Source of the DNA: Fagopyrum homotropicum
Taxonomy: Eukaryota; Streptophyta; Magnoliopsida; Caryophyllales; Polygonaceae
NCBI GenBank assembly: GCA_033239125.1
Contig: BSWB01000003.1
Coordinates: 111,620,320-111,684,319 of the forward strand
Reading direction: 5' to 3'
Length of the DNA: 64,000 nt
Shown: piece after piece, positions 1 to 11,821 of the stretch
Position numbering within the stretch: position 1 is the first letter of the stretch
Layout: each line of letters begins with the position of its first letter
Made by a program: the position numbers and the translations under genes
Notes under the pieces: model-generated
The model's database searches: none
The model's input: only the letters and a program-made list of their open reading frames with translations
What the model was told of the DNA's origin: nothing

Positions 1-3000
1 GTTGTTGTTAATATAGATTTTTAATTGAGCATTTTACTGAGCTAATTCTGAGTTTGGTTCAAAATCCTTGAGTTTGGTTCAGCTTGACTATCTATATACA
101 GGTGCTAATTCTGAGTTGCTGTTAATATATACAAATAGTTTGGCTGTCTCTATACAAAAAGTTTGGTTCATGAATATATTGACTTGAATATCTTGAGTTG
201 TTTCTTCATTTGGACTGCTATGTAGATTTTTAACTGAGTATTTTACTGAGCATGACAGAATGTGGAACCAACCGGCGATGACTGCAAGCGGTGGAAGCTA
301 GGCGTGTTGTCTCCCTCGATTTCTTGCTCAAAATCGCCTCTTGTGAAAGCAGTGATGAAAACAGAAGAAAGTGACGAGTGAAAGTGATGACCCTACCATC
401 AACAAACTGTGACACTAGTGTTTCGAAAAAACGCAACCAAACACTCGTTAGCGTTTAGAAACACTTAACACTAGTGTTTTACAAAAACACTTCCTTAAAC
501 ACTAGTTTATACAAACACTAGTGTTTTTGGATGGGGTGCCAAACATAGCCTAAGTGTTCAACCTCTTTTTCACGCGTCTTCTTTCCTTGGGTGTTAAGGA
601 TTTTTTTTCGTATCTTTCTTTAAGATCTCTCATTTGTGTCGTTGATTACGATTCTTTATAAACCGTCTCAGTGTTGCTTTAATAAGCTTTTTTGTTGATA
701 TTTCCATTTATTGGAGTTCTTGGTTTTGAAAAGTGGGTGTTATTCAAGTTGTTGGCTTCGCTCTTCTCAGACGGTGTTTTTTCGAATAGCTTTCGAAGTT
801 GGTTGTCTCTGCAATTATTTCGAATTTGTACTTTGTCAAGGCCGGCGTTGAAATTTCTTGCGTGTTAGCTTATTTGGATTTCCTTCTGAATAGGCATAAT
901 TATGAACTATGTTACTTTCACCTATTATCCTGATTTTTTGTTTGTACTTTCTCGACCCTTTTTTCAACGATATTGATGGCTTATGCAAAGATGAATAAAA
1001 AGAAATATGAGAGAAATCGAGTAACAAATATCCAAACACTGAGAGGTAAAAGCAAAGTAGTGTTGCAGTGTTGATAACCCTTTATTTGAACGATATTGAT
1101 GGCTTATACAAAGAAGCTTTCTAGGTATACCCGAGGTCATCTATAACGTTGGACTTGCTTATTCCTATAGAAACCGAAGTTTGTCAAGTCGAGCTCATTG
1201 GTTCCTAATGAAATCTTACCGAGGCATGACAACAAAACGAACTATCATTGGATGTAGCGTGAAGCACATCATATATATCAATAATATCAAAATATAAAAC
1301 TAGAAGAGAAGGTTAGTGTCACTCTAAAAATCTAGCCAAATCTTACGCACACTTGAAAGCAAAAAACAACATGAGGATCTAACAAACATAGCATGAGCCA
1401 GGAAGACTAACTCAAAGTCTACATAATCAACCAAAATGATGCCTCGTTGCATCACAAGTCAAGCTTAGATCCTAGAAATCCAAACTAATCCATAATGGCG
1501 GATATCATTAAGGGTGAAAACATGTCATGAAGGTTTAAAGCACTCATGTGTTACTCATTTATGGCATAATAGTCCCTTCAAAAGATAAGATCTATACATA
1601 CTAAGCAAGCATAGCATGGTTCGGGGCTTTTAAACCCCAAAGCTATAAAGGATCTACTCTAACATTTTGGAAAAGAAATCAAACATAACAACATTCATCA
1701 TTGATAGCCTATGAAAAGACAAAGGAAAACAATAATGATAATACAAAAATAAAAGGAAAACAATCTAAGGAAATAAGAATCACCACTATGATAAACCAAA
1801 ATATAACCACGTATACGAGTCTAACTAAACATTGAACATGCGAGTATGTAGGTAAACTATCAAAAATCGCATTTGCTACAAACAAACAAAAAATGTGTTT
1901 AACCCATCTTGTTGACGCTCTTGTAGTTGCAAGAAGCATAATAAAAACCCATTAACCATTAAGAAAACCAGAAAAGACCAAGAAAAGTCACGCGTCTGGT
2001 AGAAAATCTAGAAAAGGTACAAAGATCGAAACTTCTATGATAATTATGAATCCTCGATGTAAAAGACGTCAATCCCTTAAATCAAGTTCTTCTCAGTTCT
2101 ATCCAATTAAACAAACACGCTCTCGCAAAAAAAAATTTAATATAAAATCCTTTATAAATGTCACTTTTATCGAAGGTATATAAGAGGATAAGAATGAAAT
2201 ACATTAAGAAGAAGCAAATTCTTGCAGATCTCAAGTCAACGATACATATACATAATATGATATACATGGTATCTGCCCGTGTAGTTGGCTCAATCTTTCG
2301 ACGCCTAAAAACACTCAATAAAAAGACAACAAAAGAAAGAGATATGGAAAAGAAGATGACTCGATAGTGGAATGGAACGATAGATGGATAGATCAAGTTT
2401 GAACCCTGAAAAAATACTTGGAATCACACTAGGACACGATCTTACCTAATACACAACCAACAAAGTTCTGTCAAGCCCTTCCCGCTACCCCAAACACAAT
2501 AAGCGTTTGAGAGAATCCTAGAGCACTTGGATGTTTTCTTGTGGCTATTTAAAGTACCTTGCTTTGCCGTTGGCAAGTAGAACACACTCAAACAAGTCCA
2601 AGCGAGTTGCGAGCAAGACGTCTCTTAATTAGGTTTGTTCTTCACTACGTGAAGACGACGGTAGACAAAAAACATTAACGCAGCGTGTTTAGCAAAATGT
2701 ATTTATTCAAGATGATTAAAAACGTGTGACACACACTCCTATATATAGGAGAAGGGTCGGCCATATGGGCTTCTAGGTTTGGTCGAATGGGCCCCATAAC
2801 CTAGCCCGTAAAATCGTATCTTATTGAGAATAAGATAAGATCTAACTTTAAGAAAATAAGAAAAATAAGATCTATCTTTTAGAAATTTTTTTCTCGACCC
2901 GTGAAAAAAGAAAAGAGATTAGATTTTCTAAGACTTGGTCCTCAAGTATCTCTACAGATATGAGGTCCTCAAGTATCTCTAATAGCCCGCAAAATTAACC

Positions 3001-3171
3001 TATGATTAAACATGTCTTTATGGGCTAAAATAATAAAATAGAAGGCCCAATTTTAGCCTCCCTTGGTTCACCTCCTACACGCAGGAGAGGGGTCCAAAAT
3101 GGCCTTCACAGGCCATGGTTCATAATGGCATGCATGGTTGGCTCGTTGATGAACGTGTTAATGCATGGTTG
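1..3171. other. Intergenic, unrecognised
   Basis: I see no supportable gene here. Positions 12-46 and 222-254 are diverged direct copies of a 33-35 bp sequence. Between 411 and 526 the 8-bp palindrome CACTAGTG, flanked by A/T runs, occurs three times, with a partial copy near 500. A 25-bp stretch recurs near 966 and 1089. The segment 2560-3060 looks like transposon or LTR-type DNA, with an ATATATAT core palindrome near 2741, but I cannot assign a family. The last five bases, 3167-3171 (GGTTG), are the left target duplication of the next element. Confidence 0.5.
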
Positions 3172-4809
3172 TGTAATAGTTAGGATTTCCGAATTCTAAT
3201 TAATGTTGATTAACTTAACCATTGATAGTAATTGACTCATAACTCGCGAAGATTGCGTAAGTAATGAGTATGAGTCTCCCACCGTTATGTTTCTGCATAA
3301 TTTTGGAAGTATGGGAAAATTTTCACTTTTTCCCCCGGGTAATTATTTTTACCCTCCGGTGTTATTTGGAGCATTTGGGAGTTCCAATTAATAAAAATGC
3401 AGTTGAGAAAAATGATCAGGACATCGGATATGTCCTACATATGAAATAACATTGAGAGACAAAACGGCCAAAAGAGTTGTTATTTCGTATCTTAACGGCT
3501 AAGAAAGACGACTTAAGAATACACGTTTTCCGATGCAGTTGTGAAATAATTATCCCTACAATATTCCAGATTTATTATTCCAATCTCGAGAAGTTTAGAG
3601 AAGGGAGTTCGACCCGCCTTTGAATCAGTTAAAGGATAATTAACGACTTCGCTAAAGGATAATTATCGTCTTCACTATAAATAGCGGAAAATCCTTTATT
3701 AAGTCATTTCCTTTCACGTTTCCTCGTAAAAGCTCTGATTTCTCTCAACCTTCAAACTCAAATTTACTCTCCGTTTCTAATCCGATTTCAATTCCGTTTG
3801 AGTTTCTGGATTCCTCTCTTCATTCTCTTCATATCGTACCGAGTTTATGCATTTTCGAGCAGATGAAGAGTTGGTCGAGCATATATGTCACCAAGCAGGT
3901 TTTGTCGCTCAGATTCCGGTGAATTTGATGTTGTCCATGTGTAGCATGCGTCGTTGTGATTCCGAATCTTCTTTCAGATCGTCAATCGGGTTAGTAACGA
4001 ATAAGTTATGAATTTATTCATTTTCCGTACTGCGATTTGGCCTAAATTGATTTTAGGCTTGTCAAAATAGATAATTAGAAATTCCATTATGGTCGTTATA
4101 TTATTGTGGTGATTATGGGTTGTTTGTTTGATGAAATCTGATGACAGGTGGGTTTAGAAATTGTCTGCGGGCAAAACGTTATTCTGACGAAACTTAATTA
4201 ATTAATTAAAGTTTAATTATTTAAACTAGGATTAGAATTGAGATTGAGGAATGTTGATTAGATACTGCCTTGAGATTTGAGAAATTATGAGTTATGTTGA
4301 GATATTGAGGTTTAGTTGGTAGTGAGACTTATAGATTGAGTATGATCCTTATGGATCTCTTGGGTCTAGGTGTGACCTTTTTGATTGATAGGAGTATTGA
4401 TATCTCTTTATGCCTTGTTATTAGGCAGTGTACCTCTCAGGATTGGAGGTTGATCGTGGTTGTGATTGTACGGGGTTGAGGTAAGTCCGTAGGACTTACT
4501 TAGCTACCATCCTTATATTGGGTGTTTGCATGAGTGGTGTGTGTGTTATATGCTTGATATGATAGCATGTGATGTTGATTATTACCGACCTATGTTTTAT
4601 TTATTGTCCCGTATGTGTGGTTGTGATAACCTTTCTCTTTCATCCTGCCGTGGAGTTTGGGAGGTTCTATGACGTCAGGCCAAACTACTTTACAGGAAGG
4701 GCGCAATCCACTCCCATAGGGTACACGGGTTGTGTGACCAATACTACTACAGCCGGCTAGCAGACCTAGAGGCGAGGATGATACGTTCCTCGTGTCACAT
4801 AGTTTCATC

Positions 4810-4844
<35 letters not shown>

Positions 4845-5331
4845 GATTTGAGTGAATGATTATTATATAAAGATGATAAAATGGGTAAATGTGTGATAAC
4901 ATGATTATGTGTTTACCTTCCATGATGTGTGATTGTGCTTATGCATTACCTTATATACGTATGGTTAGCTAATGGTTTCATACCATGTTGTAGATGCCTT
5001 GCAGGATAGGCGAGCTGCTGAGTGATCTGGCAGGGTGGCAAGCCGAGGACTCTCGTACATTAGGTGTTTATGGTTTTGGGGATGCTTATGTTTCCCTCCT
5101 GCGTGAGGATGATGTTTTGTATACCTCCTGTGTGAGGATGATGTTTTATACTCGGCTATGATCTTGTATAATTTTGGATGTACAGTTTTCTACAATTTTA
5201 TGTATTTGTTTTATATTTGTCAGTGCCATGTTGTAAGGTCCAGTGACCTTGTTGTCAGGCTACGGTCAAGATCCACTATGATATCCTAGCCCAATGTGGC
5301 ATCCCGAGTCCCGCGGATTTGGGGTGTTACA
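3172..5331 (+). mobile_element. Solo LTR of a Ty3/gypsy (Tekay-like) retrotransposon
   Basis: The segment starts TGTAATAG and ends GGGGTGTTACA, giving the TG...CA ends of an LTR. It is flanked by a perfect 5-bp target duplication GGTTG (3167-3171 and 5332-5336), so 2160 bp is a complete single LTR with no internal region. A TATA box (CTATAAATA, 3675-3683) sets the plus orientation. The paired motif around AGGTAAGTCC...GGACTTACTTAGCT (about 4478-4504) and the terminus match the LTRs of the full element at 33091-42239 and the solo LTRs at 44347 and 53972. Solo LTRs usually arise by recombination between the two LTRs of one insertion. A TA/CA dinucleotide run lies at about 4811-4843. Confidence 0.85.
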
Positions 5332-5336
5332 GGTTG

Positions 5337-7754
5337 GCCCATTCCCATACTTACATGGTTGTATGGATTGTTTGGTGGCTTTTTGCGTGGTTGTGCATGA
5401 GGAAGCTCTTCCATTCGTGATGTTGATCTCCATTTCCCACATGAATGTGTATTGAAATGTGCATTTGTAGGATCACATATGTTCCGTTCAACACATGATC
5501 GATCCATCCTCTCTTCTTTCCATACACATACTTGCATGGCAACGTTGGTTTCCGTGCATACATGAGTCTTGTCATCTTTCATCTCCAATAATTATTTTTA
5601 CTTCTCTATTGGAGATTATCTTCATTTCTTTATCTAGGATGCTCATCATTTCCTTCAAAGAAGTGGTCCGGGAAATGGTCTTCATCTCCTTGCGGGAAAT
5701 GGTCTTCTTCTCTTTGCTTGAAATGGTTTCCATTTCTTCCCTGAAAATGTTATTCATTTATCTCTGAGAAAGGAATTTGATTTTCCCCTTTCTTCTTCTA
5801 AGGGTGCTCTTCATTCTTTGCTTATAGCTTCCATGAATTCTATGGTTGTGGTCCTTAAGCTTTTGACTCTTCCTCTTCTCCTCCTTGGAGTTCTCTTCAC
5901 TCCTTGCTTCTAGCTTCCATGGTTATAGCCTTGAGCGTGCTAGGCTCGGTGATACTCTTGTATCATAATCATAAATCAGTCATCATTGGGTTCAACCATC
6001 CCTGAAATCATAAGAAAATCAGCAAGACATAGAACGAAAAGAGAAACAATTTTAAAGAACGAAACTTGCATTAACTTACAAAGTTTAGTTCAAGCACAAT
6101 AAGGAAAACCTTCAAAATAATAGATGGTTGCAATATATGAAATCTAATGTATAGGCTAACTCCAGATGATGAGATCATATCAACCCTAGTATTGATAAGT
6201 GTTTATATAGAGCCAAAAAACGGATAAAAAAGATACTACTTTATCCTAACCAGAGAAAATTCGTAAGATATTATCTTGGAGAAACAACGAGGGCGAGACG
6301 AGATGGATACGACCACAAGATGGATTGGAGATTGGCAAAGATCTCGTTTGGGTCATGATTTGGATGTGGTATGGGTTGTGGTTTGGGTTGGGCTGATGTT
6401 GATTTGGCATGGTGAAGAGATGAGGAGGAGACAAAGAGGATATGGCCAATGATGCCGTATGGATCTCGTCTGCCTCCTAGTCTGCATGTAGTCTCAAGAT
6501 TCAAATTAGGCCTTCCAAGGGTGTATGTCACTTGATTCTTCATTCCTCAGTCATGTCTCGTGCTTTTATGTTGCTCTTGACTCGGGAAAATTAGGTGAGA
6601 TGGCATCCAAGTTGTCTCAGGCCGTTTCACCATGCCGTTTGGACTTCGTTGTCTTAAATGAATATTGATCCTTTTTTTGCACTTTGATGGGATTTTTGTA
6701 TATATTTTGGCCCGAAATTTTCTCTATATATTTCCCCTTTCAAACTTCTAGGGTATCCGATCACAGATTGTCAAACTCCACCCTCAAAACCTTACTGCGG
6801 TTAGACTTTATTTTAGCGCATTGCTATTTTCTTGCTTTGAGATTTATTATATGAAAAGGCTATTCATTTCATCTTATTTCTCTCATCATTCTCTGTCTGC
6901 TAAGTCTCCTTCAATCTAAGGTGTTTGTTGAACCCTATGATGGATTGATGGGGACAGTTTATGTGAGATAATGAATGAATATCAACAAGTTTATGTTTTG
7001 TTTTTCAAAAAACGTCATTTCACATTTTATTTACCTTCGAAAGAATTGACGTTTATAACTGATTTAGATAAAATAACTAAGAGCCAAAAGCGAATGTTAT
7101 TTTATTGAATTTATTAAAAAGAACTTGGTTTTGAGAGTAGCACTTTATCATTGCCTTGAGGATTTCTAACTATCTTAGAAACTTTCGGTCTTCGTAGCTT
7201 TTCTACCGAAGAGGCACAAGAGAAGGTTTCTCTTGGTCTTTTCCGGATTTCTAAGTTCTTAAAGGTTTTTTGTACTTGCCAAACCACCACATTGAGGGCT
7301 ACGCAAGTTGCTGAACACGGTCTTTGTGTGTCTATGTCAAAGGCTATTTTAGATTGTTACCTACATTATTGCTTGTTGAAGTCCATGTTATTCACATATG
7401 TGGTTACTATTTGGTTTATTATAGTGGAGATACTTGCTTCCTTAGATTTCTGATCCCAAAGATATCATCTCATATCTTGTTACCAACTGCTCCATGTTCA
7501 CGAACTGGTTCCTACAAACTTGATTTTTATCCTTTCCTTTTTCCGTTTAGCTTAGCATATTTGTTTATTGCTTCAACTAATATAGGTGTGGTCCTTGTAA
7601 ATTCGATACCCAAATATACTATATCTGATTCTGTTATTCTTGTGGGTGAGGTTGTTGTTTTTCCGGTTCCCCTTTTTGTCTTTGTTCCATAGTTTGGAAC
7701 CTTGAAAAATATAAGATGGACGATGTTGATCAATCGTGCACACTGGATGCAAGG
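5337..7754. other. Intergenic, with short tandem repeats
   Basis: No gene is recognised. From about 5590 to 5757 a degenerate unit of roughly 24-30 bp (core GAAATGGTCTTCATCTCC) repeats about five times. Its minus-strand reading gives a KEMKTIS-like peptide repeat, which I take to be a by-product. A looser repeat around TTGGAGTTCTCTTC / GGGTGCTCTTCATTC covers 5780-5930. An open frame at 7324-7692 (122 codons) has no domain I recognise. The segment may include the lost 5' part of the gypsy element whose gag begins at 7755. Confidence 0.4.
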
Positions 7755-8482
7755 ATGGATCCTAAACAATACGTTTGTATCCACGCTTAGGTGCTTCCAA
7801 ACAACAAAGCTGAAAAATGTGTCCAGAGCACCTCTACTATAGATATGATTCGAGAAAGCTAATTTAGCAATGGGGAAAGTGAAACCCTAACCGACACTCG
7901 AGGAATTTTGAGGACAATGTGTAAGAAGATGTCATAAAAATGTGGGTATTCGTATTTTCTCTAGGTGGCAAAGCTCGCGACTGGTTTGAAAGAGAACCAA
8001 CAAGTAAGTACATTTCTTGGGAACAATTTACTATTGAATTTCTAAGCGTTCCCTCCAGCAAAACTCGCACTTGCAGGATGAATCTGATTTACTTTAAAAT
8101 GGAGGATCACTAAGATATCTACCATGCATGGAAAAGATTCACATGAATGTTATATGTTTGTCTACACTACGGTGTCGACAAGAGCACTTTACTAGAGTAT
8201 TTGTAGAATGACTTAAATAGTGTAACAAGGGATATTGTAGAGTGTTCTAATAGTCATAGGTTCACCAAATTGCATGTAGATGACGCTTGGATTATCTCGT
8301 TAATGTAGCTGAACATGTGGGAAGATTCCCCTTGCAAAAGAAGAAGCGTGAGATGAAAACCTGCGAAGCAAGAGAAGTTGTCCTCCTCCCACATAACCTC
8401 TTCTTCATACGAAAACTCACATGTTGACTATGACAGAAAATATAATGCTCACTATAAAAGCTATGACTTCACGCATAGAATC
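7755..8482 (+). pseudogene. Decayed Ty3/gypsy gag (Athila/Tat type), 5' part
   Basis: Reading from the ATG at 7755 (MDPKQYV) through several stops and frameshifts gives a retrotransposon gag signature. The best stretch is about 7935-8150: FSLGGKARDWF, EPTSKYISWEQF, FLSVPSSKTRTCRM, then DIYHAWKRF. This matches the usual order in plant gypsy gag (SL-x-KA-x-W, W-x2-L-x3-F, KT-x2-LR, E-x2-YEAWERF). It is broken by internal stops and is not expressed as a protein. The sequence stops at 8482, where a small LTR element was inserted, and resumes at 10767 on its far side. Confidence 0.7.
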
Positions 8483-9032
8483 TGATAGAAATATGGGTGA
8501 CCTAGATCGAGGAGAAACTTCAACTACTTCTTCTTGATCGTTTGAGTTGGATCAAACGTAGAACTTGGGTGGCGGAAGCTTAGAAATGGATGCGGAAGCA
8601 TCTGGTTGATCCTTCAAAGGATCCTCGAGTATGAAAGGCTTGGATCAAAGACTAGATCCAAGATAAAACTTTAAGATGATGGGAGAAGAAGTGATGTCTA
8701 AACTAAGTAAGAGGATTTTCCCTTCACAACACTTGGATTCAACTTAGACATATCTTACAAATGAGCCAAGCCATCCTTATATATAGTGGATGTAGGTCAT
8801 ACAAAGAGTTCAAACATAAATGACGGAATTAAAAGCCAAAATTAAGTTTCGGTAAATGAAAAGTCTAAAATATGAAAGGTCGGAATTTAAGTCACGGAAT
8901 TAAGTTCCGGAATTAAAGTTCCGAATATAAAAGGCCTATTATTAAATAGCCGAATAACAATAAATGTCTTCAAAATGGTGCGGGTCCTTCTAGCCGGAAA
9001 CACGGATGGCATCGCCATCCGGGGGCATATCA
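8483..9032 (-). repeat. 3' LTR of the small gag-only element
   Basis: 550 bp, TG...CA ends. It is the left copy in window coordinates and the 3' LTR in element orientation. It differs from the right copy by a few short indels, including an extra GGAATTAAAGTTCC-type segment near 8905. Confidence 0.85.
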
Positions 9033-9043
9033 TTATCCTCCTC

Positions 9044-10022
9044 TTAAATGTGAAACTTCCTCGTTTGCACGGTCAAAATAAAGAAATGAGTATCTTTGGG
9101 AACGTGACCCTTGAAATTCAGCACTGGATGCACATTGATGGAGTCGGACGGCTTGGACTTGTAGTCTTTCAACAGGGCGGTGGGGCCTCCAAGATTGTTG
9201 ACTATGCCGACAAGGTGCCGGAAAGAGCACCGATATTTGATTGATTTCCGTTGATGACGCCGATACTCTTTAAAACGGTGAATCAAGCTTTGGGTGGGTG
9301 GCAAGTCTTCCGACATAACAAGGAAAAACTCTGGATCGGGCAGCTCAAACTTGTTGTACATGTGGATGGTCTCGCCGGTGAGTTTGTCTACCATGCCGTC
9401 TAAGCTTGTGACATTGTACGTCGGGGGCATGTCGGAAAGAAGAAAGGGTAAGCCGGTAAATAAGTTATTAGACATAACAAAATCAAACCTCGGTTCAGCC
9501 GGCTCAAATTTATAGTCTAACAACATAATGGTGCCATTGTCATGATTGATGACTTCTTCACCCTTGATGGTGTCGTCTTTGTGAAAGTTGGCTTCTTTTT
9601 TGTCGGTGATGACTTCAACATTGTCGATGACGGTGTGTTCCTTGACCTCTTCTAATGGATCATCACACAATGGTTCTTTTGGTTGGGCAACCGTCGTTAA
9701 GGCAAGAACTTGTGCCTTCAAAGCTTCTAACTCACGCTTTAGATCATCATTTGTTTCCTTGAGCACGACCAACTCTTCTCTGGCATTAGCATGACGTCTT
9801 GGGCAATATAAGTATCTTTAAAATAATCTTGTCGGTGTGGATACCGTTGGTGCCCGTCCATGGTATAAGTCGGCCTTGGTGGGTCCGGAGGAGGCAACCA
9901 CTCCTCATCCTTAAAGTATTCTCTCCGTCGGTACCTCCGGGTGGTTTTTTTGGCCTTCGGTGGATATGGAGGAGCTAACCATTCCTCATCCTCATCATAA
10001 GAATCATAATCATCATAGAACA
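9044..10022 (-). pseudogene. Internal gag-like reading frame of the small LTR element, one frameshift
   Basis: From a likely start at 10022 (MFYDDYDSYDEDEEW) the protein opens with acidic and proline-rich modules: EEWLAPPYPP, then EEWLPPPDPP. Near 9800-9830 the frame shifts, and reading resumes as AREELVVLKETNDDLKRELEAL, a short coiled coil. About 200 residues follow, with a repeated hydrophobic segment containing a [YF]-K-[SF]-E-P-x2-[PR]-x-F pattern (for example YKFEPAEPRF and KFELPDPEFF). There is no CCHC zinc knuckle, protease or polymerase. The position straight after the primer site points to a gag-like role, but I do not recognise the family. A one-base indel would account for the break. 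Confidence 0.55.
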
Positions 10023-10239
10023 TGATGAACGATGAAGAAACACCTGAAGATCTTCGAAGAACACTGAAGAACACTTAAAGATCTTCGAAGAACACTTGAA
10101 GATCTTCGAAGAACACCGAAGAACACTTGAAGATCTTCAAAGAACACCAAAGAAAAAGAAAAAAAAAAGAAAAAAAATGTGAAGAACAATCAAGAACACA
10201 AGTAAAGAACTTGACCTCGATCCATTGCTCTGATACCAA

Positions 10240-10761
10240 TGATAGAAATATGGGTGACCTAGATCGAGGAGAAACTTCAACTACTTCTTCTTGATCTTTT
10301 GAGTTGGATCAAACGTAGAACTTGGATGGCGGAAGCTTAGAAATGGATGCGGAAGCGTTCGGTTGATTCTTCAAAGGATCCTCGAGTATGAAAGGCTTGG
10401 ATCCAAGATAGAACTTTAAGAGGATGGAAGAAGAAGTGATGCCTAAACCAAGTAAGAGGATTTTCCCTTCACAACACTTGGATTCAACTTAGACATATCT
10501 TACAAATGAGTCAAGTCATCCTTATATAGTGGATGGAGGTCATACAAAGAGTCCAAACATAAATGACGGAATTAAAAGCCAGAATTAAGTTCCGGTAAAT
10601 GAAAAGCCTAAAATATGAAAGGTCGGAATTTAAGTCACGGAATTAAGTTCCGAATATAAAAGACCTATTATTAAATAGCCGAATAATAATAAATGTCTTC
10701 AAAATGGTGCGGGTCCTTCTAGCCGGAAACACGGATGGCATCGCCATCCGGGGGCGTATCA
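10240..10761 (-). repeat. 5' LTR of the small gag-only element
   Basis: 522 bp, TG...CA ends. It adjoins the tRNA-iMet primer site at about 10225-10239. The terminal segment GATGGCATCGCCATC (10735-10749) is an almost perfect palindrome, also present in the 3' LTR at 9006-9020. Confidence 0.85.
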
Positions 10762-10766
10762 GAATC

Positions 10767-11476
10767 TACTAAAGTGGAGATCAAATTGTTGAGGAAAGAA
10801 TCGACCATGCAAGTGGTGTCACCCACTACTCTAGCCGATTCAAAAGAGGTCAAAGTTATCACTCTAAGGAACATAAAAGTGATTGGGGAGGCAGCTATTG
10901 TCGTTCCTTCCTCCTCTAAGGTGCAAACACATGTGGAAGAGCCAGTTGAAAAATAAGTACCTTATGTTCCTCCTCCACCATACAAGCCTCGCCTTTCTTT
11001 TCCACAAAGAAGGAATAAAGCCATCCTGGATTATCGGTTTTGGAAGTTCCTTCAATTAATGAATAAACTTAATGTGAACGTTCCTCTCACCGAAGTAGTG
11101 AAGCGTATGACGACGTATGCTAAGTTCATGGACATTTTGTCCAATAAAGGACTCGTGAAGTGCAAAGAAGCAATGTCTTTGACAAAAGAGTTCATTGTCC
11201 TACTTATGGACAAGATGCATATCAAACGGGACGATCCCATAAGTTTTACGTTCCTCTAGACAATGAAGGACAAACTCAGAATTTTTTATGCGATATTGGT
11301 GTCAGTGTAAGTACAATTCATTTGGACTTATGTGAAAAACTAAATCTTCAGGATATTCAACCCGTCAAGTTCACTCTTATCATGGAAAATAGAGTCACAA
11401 TTAGGTATGTGGGAATGATAACATATATGCGGGTAAAAGTACAAGATTTGAAGTTCTTATTGATTTTGTTGATATA
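10767..11476 (+). pseudogene. Decayed Ty3/gypsy gag-protease junction (Athila/Tat type), continuation
   Basis: This continues the gypsy copy cut at 8482. Translation in shifting frames gives PPPPYKPRLSFPQR, then FWKFLQLMNKLNVNVPL and YAKFMDILSNKG. That matches the linker before the protease in Athila-type elements (PFPQRL, KFLEVFKKLHINIPF, YVKFMKDILSKK). The protease-like part follows at about 11262-11460 (FLCDIGVSVSTIHLDLCEKL), where the usual active-site D-x-G-A is reduced to D-I-G-V. Stops occur near 10954 and 11259. Reverse transcriptase is missing. Confidence 0.7.
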
Positions 11477-11821
11477 ATAGGAGTGAGGTTGAATCAAGTC
11501 AAACAAGGAGGCTTACTAGTGGTTCTTTAGATGTGCGGGTACAGGTTGGTTGACGAAGGATAGGTAGGTCATCCAACCACCAGGTAAGTCTTCTTCCCCA
11601 CCTAGGGGGTATAAAAACCATGGGGTTTCAATCTGGCCTTAGCATTTAAACACACAAGATATCTCGTAATCATGTTCTCTACACCCTTTAGCATATCATA
11701 CCAATAAAAGTGTGACTGCAGCATGTGGTCAGGATGATGTTGTTCGAGCAAATCACAAATAAAGACAGTAATATGATAATCGGCCCATAACGTTTCGAGT
11801 TCCCAAAACTTGGGGCGTTAC
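11477..11821. other. Transposon junction zone with a short LTR end
   Basis: Most of this stretch is unassigned and may be further decayed gypsy polyprotein. Positions about 11777-11821 match the 3' terminus of the Tekay-like LTR (GAGTTCCCAAAACTTGGGGCG, then TTACA), closest to the copy ending at 50998. It is a detached LTR tip only about 45 bp long. The non-autonomous element copy 1 abuts it. Confidence 0.5.

Larger units (their letters stand above)
8483..10761 (-). mobile_element. Small non-autonomous LTR retrotransposon (TR-GAG-like)
   Basis: Direct repeats at 8483-9032 and 10240-10761 form LTRs that start TGATAGAAAT and end ATCA. A perfect 5-bp target duplication GAATC flanks the element (8478-8482 and 10762-10766). 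Next to the right LTR, the minus strand reads TTGGTATCAGAGCAATGG, a primer site matching the tRNA-iMet 3' end, so the element runs on the minus strand. A purine-rich tract (AAGAGGAGGATAA on the minus strand) precedes the left LTR. The internal region is only 1.2 kb and carries one broken gag-like reading frame. There is no protease, reverse transcriptase or integrase, so it must have been moved in trans. The LTRs look about 95% alike by eye. Confidence 0.88.

Noticed and set aside
7324..7692. 122-codon open frame as a gene
   Set aside because: No recognisable domain, hydrophobic low-complexity composition, next to a decayed retrotransposon.
9294..9794. Plus-strand open frames within 9-9.8 kb
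   Set aside because: They are antisense to the gag-like frame of the small LTR element, whose orientation is set by its primer site and purine tract.
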